Positions 1 through 10,979 of a stretch of DNA of 64,000 bases are shown here, in pieces; position 1 is the first letter of the stretch; every line of letters begins with the position of its first letter. The DNA is from Heliocybe sulcata (Eukaryota; Basidiomycota; Agaricomycetes; Gloeophyllales; Gloeophyllaceae), in NCBI GenBank assembly GCA_004369045.1, contig ML213534.1, positions 166,157 to 230,156 of the forward strand, given 5' to 3'. Under the pieces are notes generated by a model. That model was given only the letters and a program-made list of their open reading frames with translations, was not told the DNA's origin and did not search any database. A program made the position numbers and the translations under genes.

Positions 1-670
1 CTAGCCGGGAGTCGTCTTCGGACTTGGCACCGGTGACGACCATCTTGCCCGACGCGAAGATCAAGGCGGTAGTCTTGGGGTCACGTATACGCATGATAAC
101 AGCGGCGAAACGCTATGTGATGACGAACAACCAGAAGTTCGGCATGCACGCAGCGAATGTAAGATCAGTAATACTAACCTTAGGATTATACTCCGCATTC
201 CTAGCGTGAAGCGCAATGGTCTTCAGATCCAGACGGCAGTCTAAGTTGACGGTGGCAACAATGTTCTGCAGCGTAGGCACGATGCCCTCGACCGCGGTGA
301 TATGCTGCTGCTCGAGGGTGAGCGCCACAGGGGTGGCAGGCACAGCAGATGTCGACGGGCCAGCAACGGCATTGTTCTGGGTCGACGTTGCCGCCTGAGA
401 ATCGGTAGGGGAGAACTGCGATCGCAAGGGCGACGGCTGACGGGGTTGATGGGGCTGAGGAGGGATGGTGGGTGTTGGGCCCGGCAGCGCCAAGTTCGGT
501 GCAGGGAGATGCGGAGCAGCAGAAGGCAGCGCTAACGAGAAGCCATTCTGCTGCTGCTGATTTTGTTGCACCTGCTGCTGTTGCTGCGCGAACTGCTGCT
601 GGCTGTTGAACTGATGCGGGGCGACGTTCGAGCGCCCGAACGTGACCTGACGTGTAGGCAAGAACGACAT
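1..670 (-). CDS. TBP: TATA-box-binding protein (TBP), 5' part
   Basis: General transcription factor that binds the TATA box as part of TFIID and also serves RNA polymerases I and III in the nucleus. Two exons are visible, 670-179 and 112 to beyond the window start, with a 66-nt GT-AG intron. Residues 1 to about 120 form a variable Gln/Pro-rich leader with a long poly-Gln tract. The conserved saddle domain then begins with [20 protein letters not shown] and NAEYNPK, and exon 2 continues [19 protein letters not shown] and [16 protein letters not shown]. This is the first of the two TBP repeats; the second repeat lies outside the window. The start at 670 is the first ATG in frame, and a TATA-like box lies 150 bp upstream. 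Identity is very firm; only the C-terminal half is missing. Confidence 0.96.
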
Positions 671-1508
671 ATTGTCTGACCGAGAGTATGTGTGATGATG
701 TTGAGAGCGATGCGGGGAACGTGCGACGCGTCGGTCAAGGCGGAAAAATTGAACGCGTGAGAGGCGTGGGAAATGTCTGCGGCGGGGGAAGGGAAATGCA
801 AGAGCAAGGGCAGAGGGCCTTCTTATATACGTGGGTGTTCAGACTCCGACGATCGAGTCAGAGACAAACACACGCAAACTCGCCGCCACACTCGTCTTAT
901 CAATCAACCACCACGTCAAGCTGTCGGTTCCGCTTCGTGCCTCGTCGCGCCTCCTAGAATTCTTGGAATTTCGTCGTCGTCGCGAGCACTCACTCACCAA
1001 GCTCTCTGCATCTCCGGCGCTGTTCTGCACACTCACGAATTATCCTGGCTCTGTTCTCTGTTCAGACAGGCCTCACGAGCGCCTAACGGCGCCCACAAGT
1101 GTTATCCGGTTCCCACCTGCTATTACAAATCCCGCTTGCGCTAGAACGTCCTCAATCGATTCTCAATCAAAATGCTCTGCATTCTTGGAGATTGATGCTC
1201 CTCCTTTCACGCCGCGATTGTATGGTTCTTTGTTCTATCCTGTGAGACTTGCCTTTTGGTCGCGAGCAACGGGCGCTACGACACAATCACGAGTTTCCCG
1301 GGTGGACTTCGCGTGCACCGCTCCTTTCACGTTCTTGTCTGCTGGTCAACCTTATCATGATCAAACGCCCTTCCAAACCGGTATAGGACGATATCCGCGG
1401 GTATGAACTAACATGAAGGCGCGTAGTTGTGGAGATGGAGCTTTCCGGGACATGTCCAAACTGCCATTTGACGATGTCCGTCATATGTGATATCTGAGTC
1501 ATATTATG
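671..1508. other. Intergenic: TBP promoter and 3' flank of the hydrolase gene
   Basis: Holds the TBP 5' region (TATA-like box at 821-828) and the downstream side of the minus-strand hydrolase. Several open frames cross it, the longest on the plus strand at 831-1406, but none has a recognisable domain, repeat pattern or convincing composition. I see no gene here. Confidence 0.5.
821..828 (-). promoter_or_regulatory. TATA box of the TBP gene
   Basis: Read on the minus strand this is TATATAAG, 150 bp upstream of the TBP start codon. It is a good match to the core promoter element that TBP itself binds, so autoregulation is possible (inference). Confidence 0.5.
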
Positions 1509-3269
1509 CTACCACCACAAACGATGCGTACGGGATGCCCCTGAAGTGTGTTGCGTGGTTGGTGGTGATGACGGCGCGGGGCTTGTCGAGCTAGAATTGG
1601 AACAGTTGGCCAGTCCCATCGAGATAAGTTGGTTACCTGCTTCGATGAAGTAGTGATCTCCTGTGTATGCCATCAGTTACAGCTCGATACCGATACTGGA
1701 TATCGCAATGGAGCATACCGTATATGATCCCTGTGAGGTTATTCGGCGGGGAAGCAGGATTGTTTACTGTACCATTGGACAGTAGACTCTGCCATTCAGG
1801 TTTCCACGCAAACGCGGTGTTATCACTCAACAACTATCACATCATTGATAGGACAGCTCATATCAGTTCATTCATCTCAGAATACGGGTATAAACTGACC
1901 TTGATGGCCGCATCACTCCAGTATTGCGCTCCGGAGGTGTTTGAAGGAGATAAAGACGCCTCCTGCTGAGACAGCATGAGGAGACCGACAGTGGCGATCA
2001 TCGCAGCGGAGCTATCCGCCGGGCGGGGTGGGTCAAGAGGTGCGTTGAAGTCCCTATCAACGAGACAATAAGGACCAGCAGAAAGCTAAAGAGACTACCA
2101 GATACTCACCATGGCACAATCCCGTCAGAGGGCACTTGGGAGATGTAGTAGGATGCCATCTGCCGAGCTGTGTCCAGATACCGCGTCTGCTGCGTATTGC
2201 GATACACTGCGATAATCACACTTTGATCAGTCTCATTCAGAACCGATTCCGATGTTCCTTGTGTACGAACTATTGGCGAATCCGTAGACTCCCCAGGCCT
2301 GTCCACGGGTCCAGGTGCTGCGTTGATCAGGCTATCTTCTCCCGGTATAGAGTGCTAAAGGAGACACACCTATTGTCAGCGTATCCTTGTGCAGTCCTCC
2401 GTCGGATAACGTCTCCCGTTGTCGAGTTGTACTCCACGACGTGGTAGGATGACCCGTCGGGCCGAACATGATTCTGCATTGTCTTGTCTGCATGAGACAT
2501 GGCGATGTCGCGTAAGGTGGTGTTACCCGTCAGGGCCTCAGAATCGAAGAGGACCTTCACGAGTCACAAAGATGTTAGAAGCGGCTTAACAGAATAAATT
2601 GGCTCTGATCACCTGCAGATTCATCATATTGTCAATGATCACCTATCCGTAGTCATCAGACACTCTGTAGAGCTGCTCTGGGCCAGCAGAACGCACTTGG
2701 AAGTCGGTAGGATCCGACGTGTCCCAGCTCCGGGTGCAGCCCACAATCGCATTGAAACGATCAGCAAGAAGCGTTGCGAAGGTGTTCACGGCAGTTACAG
2801 CAGTTTGGTTGGACTTGTCTCTGGAAGCTCGTCAGTGTCATCTTTGTACGATGAGTACCGGAGTTTCATACATAGCCACCTCGTCCACGAATGGGAAACT
2901 CAGAAATCCCACATCGTGCCCGACCGTTGTATGCGCCTCCAGTGGTACCTCTCCCGTACTCAAGCCCCGGCCAAGCTCCAGGAACTGATTAGCGGCGGTG
3001 GAGTTCGGGCAAAGTGAGTTGAATCGGGTGTACAGAGCATAGCACGCAGCCGGGAGGAAGCCAGTCGTCCAGTAGTCAGCCGGAAAGTACTGCCATTGGC
3101 CATTGTCGCGTGATGTGTATTGAGGGTATTGAATCGGATTGTTAGGCACAGACTGAGCACTTGTGAGGAGTTTCTGGGCGACCAGAGGATCATAGAGCTG
3201 CGACGGCGGTGAAGCTTCCCGGGAAAACCCGACAAGCGTTGCCAAGCATACCAGAGAGACAAGGTGCAT
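1509..3269 (-). CDS. Secreted GH88/GH105-like unsaturated glucuronyl hydrolase
   Basis: Predicted (alpha/alpha)6-barrel enzyme of the unsaturated glucuronyl/rhamnogalacturonyl hydrolase clan, which hydrates 4,5-unsaturated uronic acids left by polysaccharide lyases. Nine exons: 3269-2872, 2820-2697, 2642-2613, 2554-2370, 2317-2271, 2206-2110, 2053-1900, 1833-1719, 1660-1509, giving 433 residues. Residues 1-19 (MHLVSLVCLATLVGFSREA) are a signal peptide. Family landmarks are GHDVGFLSFPF (Asp119) and IIDNMMNL (Asp178), matching the two catalytic aspartates of the GH88 family, then STWTRGQAWGVYGFA and YFIEAGNQL near the C-terminus. The last 30 or so residues are a Ser/Thr/Pro tail. Exon 3 is only 30 nt and carries one catalytic Asp. 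A TATATATA box lies about 50 bp upstream. The substrate cannot be read from sequence; GH88 versus GH105 is uncertain. Confidence 0.85.
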
Positions 3270-4182
3270 GGCGGTCGTTGAAGAGAGAACGTAGATCGGA
3301 GAGTGCGAGCTGTCGCGTATATATAGTGTCGGCGACGACGCAGATGGGCGCCTGCAGGCAAATACGTCCCCATGATCTTTTTATACCCCATGTCGTGACT
3401 ATCGTGATGATGTCACGGGCCGGAGAGCGGCTTTGAAGACCTTGGAAGTGAAGGTGAAGCATAGAGGACGTCCGGATTCATAGAGCATTTGCCCTCCTCT
3501 GGCAGGACACGAGTACTGCTAGGTATTGCAAGAGCTGATCCGGTATTGTGAGATCGCGGTAAATGAAAGGACGGATGCGCGACGCCACTGGTACTGCGTA
3601 CGCATTGGAAGGCCACACGGCGGAAGCAGGCCATGGCATCAATCGCCGGTCCACATGTAGTCAGACAAGGCTGATATCATGAGACGTTTGAATCAAGTGC
3701 GAGGGCAAAGCGAAGAGCGTCTGAGACGTCAGAGCACGTACACGCAAAGGAACTCAAATAGATTGCTCAACCGCGATGTCTGTAGAAAACACAAATCCAA
3801 GGGCCAAATGAGCGTGTTGATCCCACACTTGTAGAACGATAACAGACAAGCACACTGCTCTGGTCCCTTGGAAGCCATCCGTGTCTTGCACAAAACCCAA
3901 TGTGGCAGCAAGAACAATGGTAGACCAGTAGACCGGTAGAGATAAATTCGCAACACAGCCCGGTTGGTATTTCAGTAATCCACGGCTGCCCTTCCAGCCC
4001 GAGCTGCGCAACGACGAAAGCAGTGGAGAAGAAAGGCGTAGAGAGTTCCGAGACTGCGGCGGAGTTGCTATTTCGGATCCCCCCAGGACGCGTCGCAGTC
4101 GCCTGGCCTGCGTCACACTTGGCTCACTGCATTCTCTTTGCTCCTTTCCTCCTCTATACCCTCTATAAGACTATAAAGCAAG
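3270..4182. other. Divergent intergenic region, hydrolase and VPS1 promoters
   Basis: About 0.9 kb between head-to-head genes. Apart from the TATA box at 3318-3325 and a CTATAAAG sequence directly before the VPS1 start, I see no gene, repeat or known element. Short open frames on both strands look like chance. Confidence 0.5.
3318..3325 (-). promoter_or_regulatory. TATA box of the GH88-like hydrolase gene
   Basis: TATATATA, 49-56 bp upstream of the start codon at 3269. The short leader and clear TATA fit an inducible secreted-enzyme gene. Confidence 0.5.
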
Positions 4183-6882
4183 ATGGCAAACCTAGGAACG
4201 GAAGTTGTATCCGTCATCAACAAGCTGCAAGATGTCTTCACGGCGGTGGGCTCGTCGGCGTCCTCGATAGACTTGCCGCAAATATGTGTGCTGGGTAGTC
4301 AGAGCAGTGGCAAAAGTAGTGTGCTGGAGGTGCGTAGATGACCAGAGTCCGCCTCGGGACATTGTCCTGACGAAATGTGGGCTGCCAGAACATCGTCGGT
4401 CGGGACTTCTTGCCTCGTGGAACGGGTATCGTGACACGGCGACCCCTCGTACGTGTATCCGATACGCAGTTGCCCTCTTCCATTGACGAAAATGTAGGTC
4501 CTACAACTCATCAACAGACCAGCGACAGGAGGGGCAAATGGTGCTGCCAGTAGGTCTCTTATTCATGGATGTAACCCCTCAATACCTATCATTCGTAGAG
4601 GAAGTAGCAAACGGCACCGACGGCGACAAGGCCGCCAACGCTGACGAGTGGGGCGAGTTTCTCCACCTCCCCGGCGAGAAATTCTACGACTTCAACAAGA
4701 TCCGCGCCGAGATTGTGCGCGACACCGAGGCCAAGACGGGCAAGAATGCAGGCATCTCCCCTCTCCCCATCAACCTGCGCATCTTCTCACCCAATGTGCT
4801 CACGCTGACGCTCGTCGATCTTCCTGGGCTGACGAAGGTGCCAGTGGGTGACCAGCCGCGCGACATCGAGAAGCAGATCAAGGACATGCTGCTGAAGTAC
4901 ATCTCGAAGCCAAGTTGTATCATCCTTGCGGTCACAGCTGCGAACACCGATTTGGCAAACTCCGATGGGTTGAAGCTTGCAAGAGAGGTGGATCCGGAGG
5001 GGACAAGGACGATCGGTGTGCTGACGAAGGTCGACTTGATGTGCGCCGTCTCCGATTCTACTTCACCAGCCCTCTGACTCTTTTGTGCAGGGACACAGGA
5101 ACAGACGTCGTGGACATTCTCGCTGGTCGAGTGATTCCCCTCCGCCTGGGCTATGTCCCGGTCGTCAACCGTGGTCAGCGAGACATCGAGACCAACAAGC
5201 CCATCCAGGCCGCCCTCGAGTACGAGCGCCAGTTCTTCGAGAACCATGCGTCCTACAAGGGCAAGGCACAATACTGCGGCACGCCGTTCCTCGCGCGCAA
5301 GCTCAACATGATCCTGATGCACCATATCCGCGCGACACTGCCTGACATCAAGGCTCGCATCTCCTCGCAGCTCTCCAAGTATAATGCGGAGCTGCAATCG
5401 CTCGGTGGCCCGACTGGCGACGGTAACTCGGGCAATATCGTGCTTTCTGTGATTACGGAATTTACGTCTGAATTCCGAAGTGCGATTGATGGGAACACGA
5501 ATGATCTCTCCTTGAATGAGCTGTCGGGTGGTGCACGGATCAGCTTTGTGTTCCACGAGCTGTTCAATAACGGGGTAAAGAGCATCGATCCTTTCGATCA
5601 GGTCAAGGATGGAGATATCAGGACAATTCTGTACAATTCTTCAGTAAGTTTGCGGAGGTTGCAGCCCTACCGACGATCTGACGCAGCATATAGGGGTCAA
5701 CACCAGCGCTGTTTGTTGGTACGACGGCGTTTGAAGTCATTGTGAAGCAGCAGATCAAGCGGCTTGAGGATCCTGGCTTGAAGTGTAGCCAGCTCGTGTA
5801 TGACGAGCTGATTCGGATATTAGGCCAGCTTCTTGGCAAAATCGTACGTGGCTTTCTTTCTAGATCTTCGTCTTGAGTGTTCATTCGGCGCATTGTATGC
5901 AGCAAGCGTTCAGGAGGTACCCTGCCCTTCGAGAACGCTTCAACTCGGTTGTTGTGAGCTTCTTCAAGAAGGCCATGACGCCTACGACGAAATTAGTCTC
6001 TGACATGGTTGCGTACGTGCAGTGGTAAGGCATCATAGTCAGAGGTTAACTGGTTACGGGATATAGGATGCAAGCATGCTACATCAACACCACACACCCC
6101 GATTTCCTCAACGGCCACAAGGTACGTCCTCACCTCCCTTCCCCATATGTAACCATTTATTCCTCGTTTACCAGGCCATGGCCATCGTCACCGATCGCCT
6201 GAATGCGAACAAGCCCCCACCACCACAAGCCGACCCGAAAAGCGGGAAGCTGGGACCGGGACAGATCAACAATAACCGGGACCTGGATGTCGAGAGCAAG
6301 AAGGAGGAGCCGAGCTTCTTTGGGTCGTTTTTTGCGAACAAGAACCAGACTGTGAAGAAGAAGGGCGGCGCAGCCATGGAAGCGGTGGGTGATCTTGATA
6401 TGACGCTGAATGAGTACTGTTCAGCTGATGGTATCTTTCTTTTGCGTTGGGTAGCCGCCGCCGGTTATTCGCCCGCAGTCGGCATTGAATGATAGGGAGG
6501 TTATGGAGACGGAGGTTATCAGTGCGTGTCGGTCTACCCTTCTCACCACTACCGCCTCTGATAATGCGCGTCTGCAGAGCTGCTCATCCACTCGTATTAC
6601 AACATCGTCAAGCGGGAGATGATCGACATGGTGCCGAAAGCGATCTCGCTGACGCTGGTGAACTTTGCCAAGGAGAACCTGCAGCGGGAGCTGTTGCAGG
6701 AGCTGTACAAGCCCGATGTGCTGGATGAGTTACTGAAGGAGAGCGAGTTTGTTGTTAGCAGGAGGAAGGAGGTTCTTTCTATGGTCGAGGCCTTGAATAA
6801 GGCGGAGGAGTGAGTGTCTTCTGGAATGTTGTTCAGGCATGTCGACTGACTGATTTGATGCAGGATTGTTGCGGGTGTCTGA
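4183..6882 (+). CDS. VPS1: Dynamin-related GTPase VPS1 (vacuolar sorting, peroxisome fission)
   Basis: Large GTPase that pinches membranes in vacuolar protein sorting, endosomal recycling and peroxisome division. Twelve exons: 4183-4329, 4389-4448, 4498-4549, 4599-5040, 5091-5643, 5694-5843, 5903-6012, 6067-6121, 6175-6384, 6455-6521, 6578-6809, 6864-6882; 698 residues. G1 motif [12 protein letters not shown], switch regions [11 protein letters not shown] and [14 protein letters not shown], and G4 TKVDLM are intact. Middle-domain stretches such as [25 protein letters not shown] and the C-terminal GED ([19 protein letters not shown]) match the Vps1 group rather than Dnm1; there is no PH domain. 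The variable B insert contains [12 protein letters not shown], as in yeast Vps1. The third intron (4550-4598) was placed by frame and is the least certain; the last exon is only 19 nt. Confidence 0.95.
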
Positions 6883-7241
6883 GCTTGAGGGCGTTGTAGC
6901 TTGGGTGTTCTAGATCGTGTGCTGTACCTGATATGTGCATAGTACCATTGTAATCATTTCTTTCTTATGGAACTCTCAGTCGCTTTTTTCGTCAGCCCTA
7001 GCAGATGTGGAGTAAGTACTGATCCTATGTGGTTGAGTGTTGAAGGGCCGATTTATCACGCTTGTATCGACTGCGATAGCAAAGGGGAGTGAGTCTGGAT
7101 GGCAGTTCCCGTTTCACAGCACCCAAGAAATACAAGTTTGGCTTTCCGACATTACACAGCACGCACACTCAGCAGCAGACTTGGAATACCTGTCGTGCCG
7201 CTCCATCTAATTTCTCCTGCTAATAAATCACTGATCACTGA
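6883..7241. other. Convergent intergenic region
   Basis: About 360 bp between the 3' ends of VPS1 (+) and NTF2 (-). No gene or repeat is seen; it should hold both 3' UTRs and polyadenylation signals. Confidence 0.5.
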
Positions 7242-7865
7242 TCATGCACCGTAATTGAGGCGGAATATATCATTCAAGCTGTGGACACGGGTCAAACAGG
7301 CATTCATCACGCCTCGGGGATCACTCACACGTAGTAGCTTCCACCCTCAGGTATCAGCTGGAAAACCTGACTGAACTGTAATGGGTTCTCGCCATCGTCG
7401 ACCTATGAACGCGTGGATCGCAGGGTGTCAACGTGCGGGTACGTTGTCCATAAACAAAACTGGCTACGCACTAGCAGGAGGCCGGTGACGCTCACGATCA
7501 GACTCGCGACAGATGGGGACGATGGCTGAGCGTCGAGAGTAGTGATCTTGTGCTGCACGCGCTGGAAAGGCAGGGCCTGCGAATCCCAAAATTTGAGCTG
7601 CAACCCGGCTTCCTAAAGCCCACACTCACAGTCAACTTCTCGGCAATCCCTGCGGCGCCTTGAGTGGGCTGGCCCTCGAAAGACAGCATGGAGGTGTCTC
7701 GCTAGCAGTAGCCGAATGTGATTGTCAGGCAACCGATCCCTCAAGATCGCAGCGGGGAACGCTGGGCGGACGCACATAGAGACTCTGTAGACCTGCTCTG
7801 TTCGAGTCGAACGTGGAGTAGTAGAACTCGGTGAACTGCTTTGCGATGTTGTTAATGTCGGCCAT
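7242..7865 (-). CDS. NTF2: Nuclear transport factor 2 (Ran-GDP importer)
   Basis: Small dimeric protein that carries Ran-GDP back into the nucleus through the pore. Five exons: 7865-7776, 7701-7630, 7576-7472, 7402-7329, 7278-7242, giving 125 residues, the usual family length. The whole cone-fold domain is readable: MADINNIAKQFTEFYYSTFD at the N-terminus, LSFEGQPTQGAAGIAEKL, PFQRVQHKITTLDAQPS, VTGLLLVDDGENPLQFSQVF, and the C-terminal NDIFRLNYGA. The last exon (37 nt) is easy to miss because translation reads into a stop three bases after the fourth donor. It is transcribed away from the next gene; the two starts are only 161 bp apart, so they share a promoter region. Confidence 0.95.
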
Positions 7866-8026
7866 CGTCGTCGTCGGTAGCAGCGTCGAGCAGAGAGAGG
7901 AAAGAAAGAATAGAGCAGGACGCGCAGAAGATAATCGGGGAGAGATGTGCGCGCCACAACTGCGAAACACGGTTCTGCTTTACCGAATTGAGGGCGTGTC
8001 GTGCTTCGCTTTCTACATAAATACGG

Positions 8027-9544
8027 ATGGCTGCCTTCGCTGCACCGGGCATGTCCATGGCTCCCTCCGATGTATTGAACCGCCCGTCGATGCGCAGGAA
8101 GTCGTCGGCGCAGAATCTCTTGTCGTCGTTCAAGCCAAGCGCTGGCGGCGCAGGCTCGCCGAATCCGCCTCCACCGCCCAACCCAATTTCCATCTCTACC
8201 AACACTATGCCGCCTGTGAATCACTCATATGCGTCCGGAACACCGACGATTTCGACGCCTGTCAGCAGAGAGTGGGACGTTCAGTCGTTGACGTCCGACG
8301 GGCTGCCATCAACAGTGTCAGGACCGAGCACGATAAACGGGAGCCCAGCGTTAGGGACGGGGACATCAGTGGAATACTTAAGGGATCTTATACAGAAAAG
8401 AATCATTACCCTCACTTATATGCGGAATGTTCATGACGGGTACGTCCATTTTGTCACTTAGAAGTCTGCACGGCGCCGAATGCGAGACAGCCGAAGCCAT
8501 TGGTTTCACACTATCATGATGCCGCGGCCAGAGCTGGACAGAGTGTTCAATAACACCGCTATGAAGAAGCGGTAAGTGTGAGTCTCCAGCAAATCTAGAT
8601 GCAGGATTTAAGCAGCCCAGGTGATCAGAACATATCGCTTTGCTGTCCTCGGCATGTCGCTATCGACGTTATTCGATATCCAACAACCACAGGACCTTCT
8701 GAAGGGTCTGCTGAATACCTTAAATGAGTACGAGAACATGAAGGAGGGCGACGAGAGGCCGAGGGTAGGAGTGGTAAGTGACTGGCTTAATATCGCTCCG
8801 AACATAAACGTAATCTACGATTTGGTTCCTCAGAAACTATTTAGCAGATCGAAACTATCGAAACGACAAGCAGGCGCAATTAATGACTACGCGATCTCAT
8901 ACTCCGACACCGCAGACACGTCCTACCTGATGATGCCGCATATGGTGCGTATCTGCCTTTACCGTCGCGTACATGAACCAATCAACGAATTTCAGCCCTT
9001 CGCTCTTGATTACCACCAAACCCTGCTCTCCCTCCTCGACGTTCTCTCCGAGCTTTACAACAAGATTCTTCGCTTCTTCGGTCCCTCGCCTTTCCCCAAT
9101 GCCCAGCACATGCTCGGCCCCTTAGGCCTATTGTCCCCGCACCCCGGTGTATCCTACCTGTTCTCACAACAACAGGAGGGCGAGGGCGAAAATGGCCTGT
9201 GGGGCATAGCGCACGCGCATGGGACACCTCAGCCGCAAGGCCCGTTCGGCGGTGCACCGACTTTGGGTGGAATGGGCAGTCCGCCGCCTGCGTGGACGCC
9301 AGCTCTGGGTGAAAGTGTGCTCAAAATAGATGGGAAACTTAAGGTTCGTTTATCCCTATCTCGTAATGGGAAGAGACACTCAACAAACTCACAGAAAATC
9401 ACGTCGATGCTGTTGAAAGAATTAGACACGTTTGCGCGCAATAGTATCAAAGACGAACTGGCGTCTCTCGACCCGCTCTTGCGCAACGTGGCTGTCACGG
9501 AGGATAGCCGCGAGCAGTACGACTTCGAGGGCAGTGTCGAGTAG
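8027..9544 (+). CDS. Conserved protein of unknown function
   Basis: Six exons are proposed: 8027-8439, 8491-8571, 8629-8773, 8834-8944, 8996-9343, 9395-9544, giving 415 residues. The first 100 residues are Ser/Pro-rich and look disordered. The rest is compact and conserved in style: EYLRDLIQKRIITLTYMRNV, RSHWFHTIMMPRPELDRVF, TYRFAVLGMSLSTLFDIQQP, a basic KLSKRQAG stretch, YHQTLLSLLDVLSELYNKIL, and the C-terminal LLKELDTFARNSIKDELASL. I believe this family is widespread in fungi but cannot name it or its function. No signal peptide, membrane span or catalytic motif is visible. Introns 3 and 4 (60 and 51 nt) are multiples of three without stops, so retention would add residues rather than truncate. 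Head-to-head with NTF2. Confidence 0.8.
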
Positions 9545-10979
9545 GCCGTTGGGTATTTCATTCTCAATCTGTGTTTGTATCTTTATTCATGCTTTGGATT
9601 ACCGAGTAATACTCGTTGACTGGCTCTAGTGTAGATTATACCTGTACAGCTCATCTGAGTCTGATATAGGCTTCAAGCTCCATCGTGCCTGTTGCCGTTT
9701 GCTCTACTACGTGCACCAGCTCGCGGTTCTGACCCTTCTCGCTACTGGAAACATCGAGCAGTTACCAGTGTCAGGCGGTGGATGCACTAACTATCTCACA
9801 TCGCATAGATTTGGTGAGAAAAGTCAGGTCGCTCGCTTCAGAGGCGGTTCAGGCCCTGCTCCTGAAAGGCTTTGCATGTCCTTCCATCGTAAAGCGGCAA
9901 GCCATAGTCAAGATACTTGACTAGTCGACTACCAGATCGATGATATCGAGAACTTGGAAGCCCAAATGCAGGTTATCTTCTATGCTGCGGAGGCTCGCAA
10001 GAATGCTTTCGAAGGGTATCAGTCCGTCCCGCCCGATCAAACACCCGGTATATCCCGAACCACCCTGCAGGCCTCATTTCGCCATGGATACATCACTGCC
10101 AGAATGCACATAAGCATTATTGATCTCGAGGCGTGTATGAGCCAAATAAAGCGGAGACGAGCCCCTTTGAAGGACGTACCGGTCGAGCGTCCCACTCAAC
10201 GCGGTCCAGTACTTGTACTTGCACAGCAGGATGATCCAAGGTATGAATTTGTTTTACCCTTTCCCTGACTCTGGATCTTGTCCCATGGTACCCAACCGGT
10301 CTGGGTGAAGCAATCGCACGTCTGGGTGTACGTATAAAACCTGATCTGCACAACGGTATTTCTTAGCGCACTCACTCAGATCAGAAAGACCTTCTTCCTG
10401 TGCCTCCTTCCTCTTGCGCGCACGTCGCTCCTTGTGCTGCTCTTCTTTGCGTGCATTTTCGTTAAAGGAGGCACCTGCCTGAGTGACCTCTCCTAACCGG
10501 GTCTCTGTAGGTGTAGTAGTGTATGAATCTCCTCGGGTGGCCATGTCGGTGCCCGCAGGAGTGATTTCCAAGTTTTCATTCAGGATATCCGGCGAATCCT
10601 TTGACGGCTGCGATAGGGTCTAACAAGGTGAACTCACATGAGATTGGAGATATTGCAGAGAACGCAAAGTCACCAGATGAGAGGGTCTGTTGTTGCGCCT
10701 GGTAAACGGAGCAGGCGCGCACCTGACAGTCTATAAGAAAGCTTGCAGAACGCGTCGCGTCCAAACGCGTTACTCAGTTACTTAGGATCTCGCGTCGATC
10801 TGGGATAATCGCGATACTTGATGTATTGATGGATGAGTCAAATTATCTGGCGGTTGTGGCTGCACGCTGCTAAGCTCTTCTGCTGCTATCGGTCGTTTGA
10901 GGCGTTCTGCAGGGCTTGTTTTAGGGCATATCGTGGAATCAAAGCAGAGAACATCTGAATTTCCTCGCATTTACGACTC
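9545..10979. other. Gene-free stretch with weak coding signals
   Basis: 1.4 kb between the unknown gene and tryptophanyl-tRNA synthetase. A plus-strand frame around 9951-10268 (including DDIENLEAQMQVIFYAAEAR) and a minus-strand frame at 10254-10571 (with a charged KEEQHKERRARKRKEAQEEG stretch) look slightly protein-like. Neither has splice-consistent extensions or a domain I recognise. It could be a decayed gene or chance; I make no gene call. Confidence 0.35.

Noticed and set aside
831-1406. 191-codon plus-strand frame upstream of TBP
   Set aside because: Irregular composition, no domain, no splice partners; overlaps the TBP promoter on the other strand.
4684-5556. 290-codon minus-strand open frame
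   Set aside because: It is antisense to VPS1 exons 4 and 5, which carry the clear GTPase and middle-domain protein.
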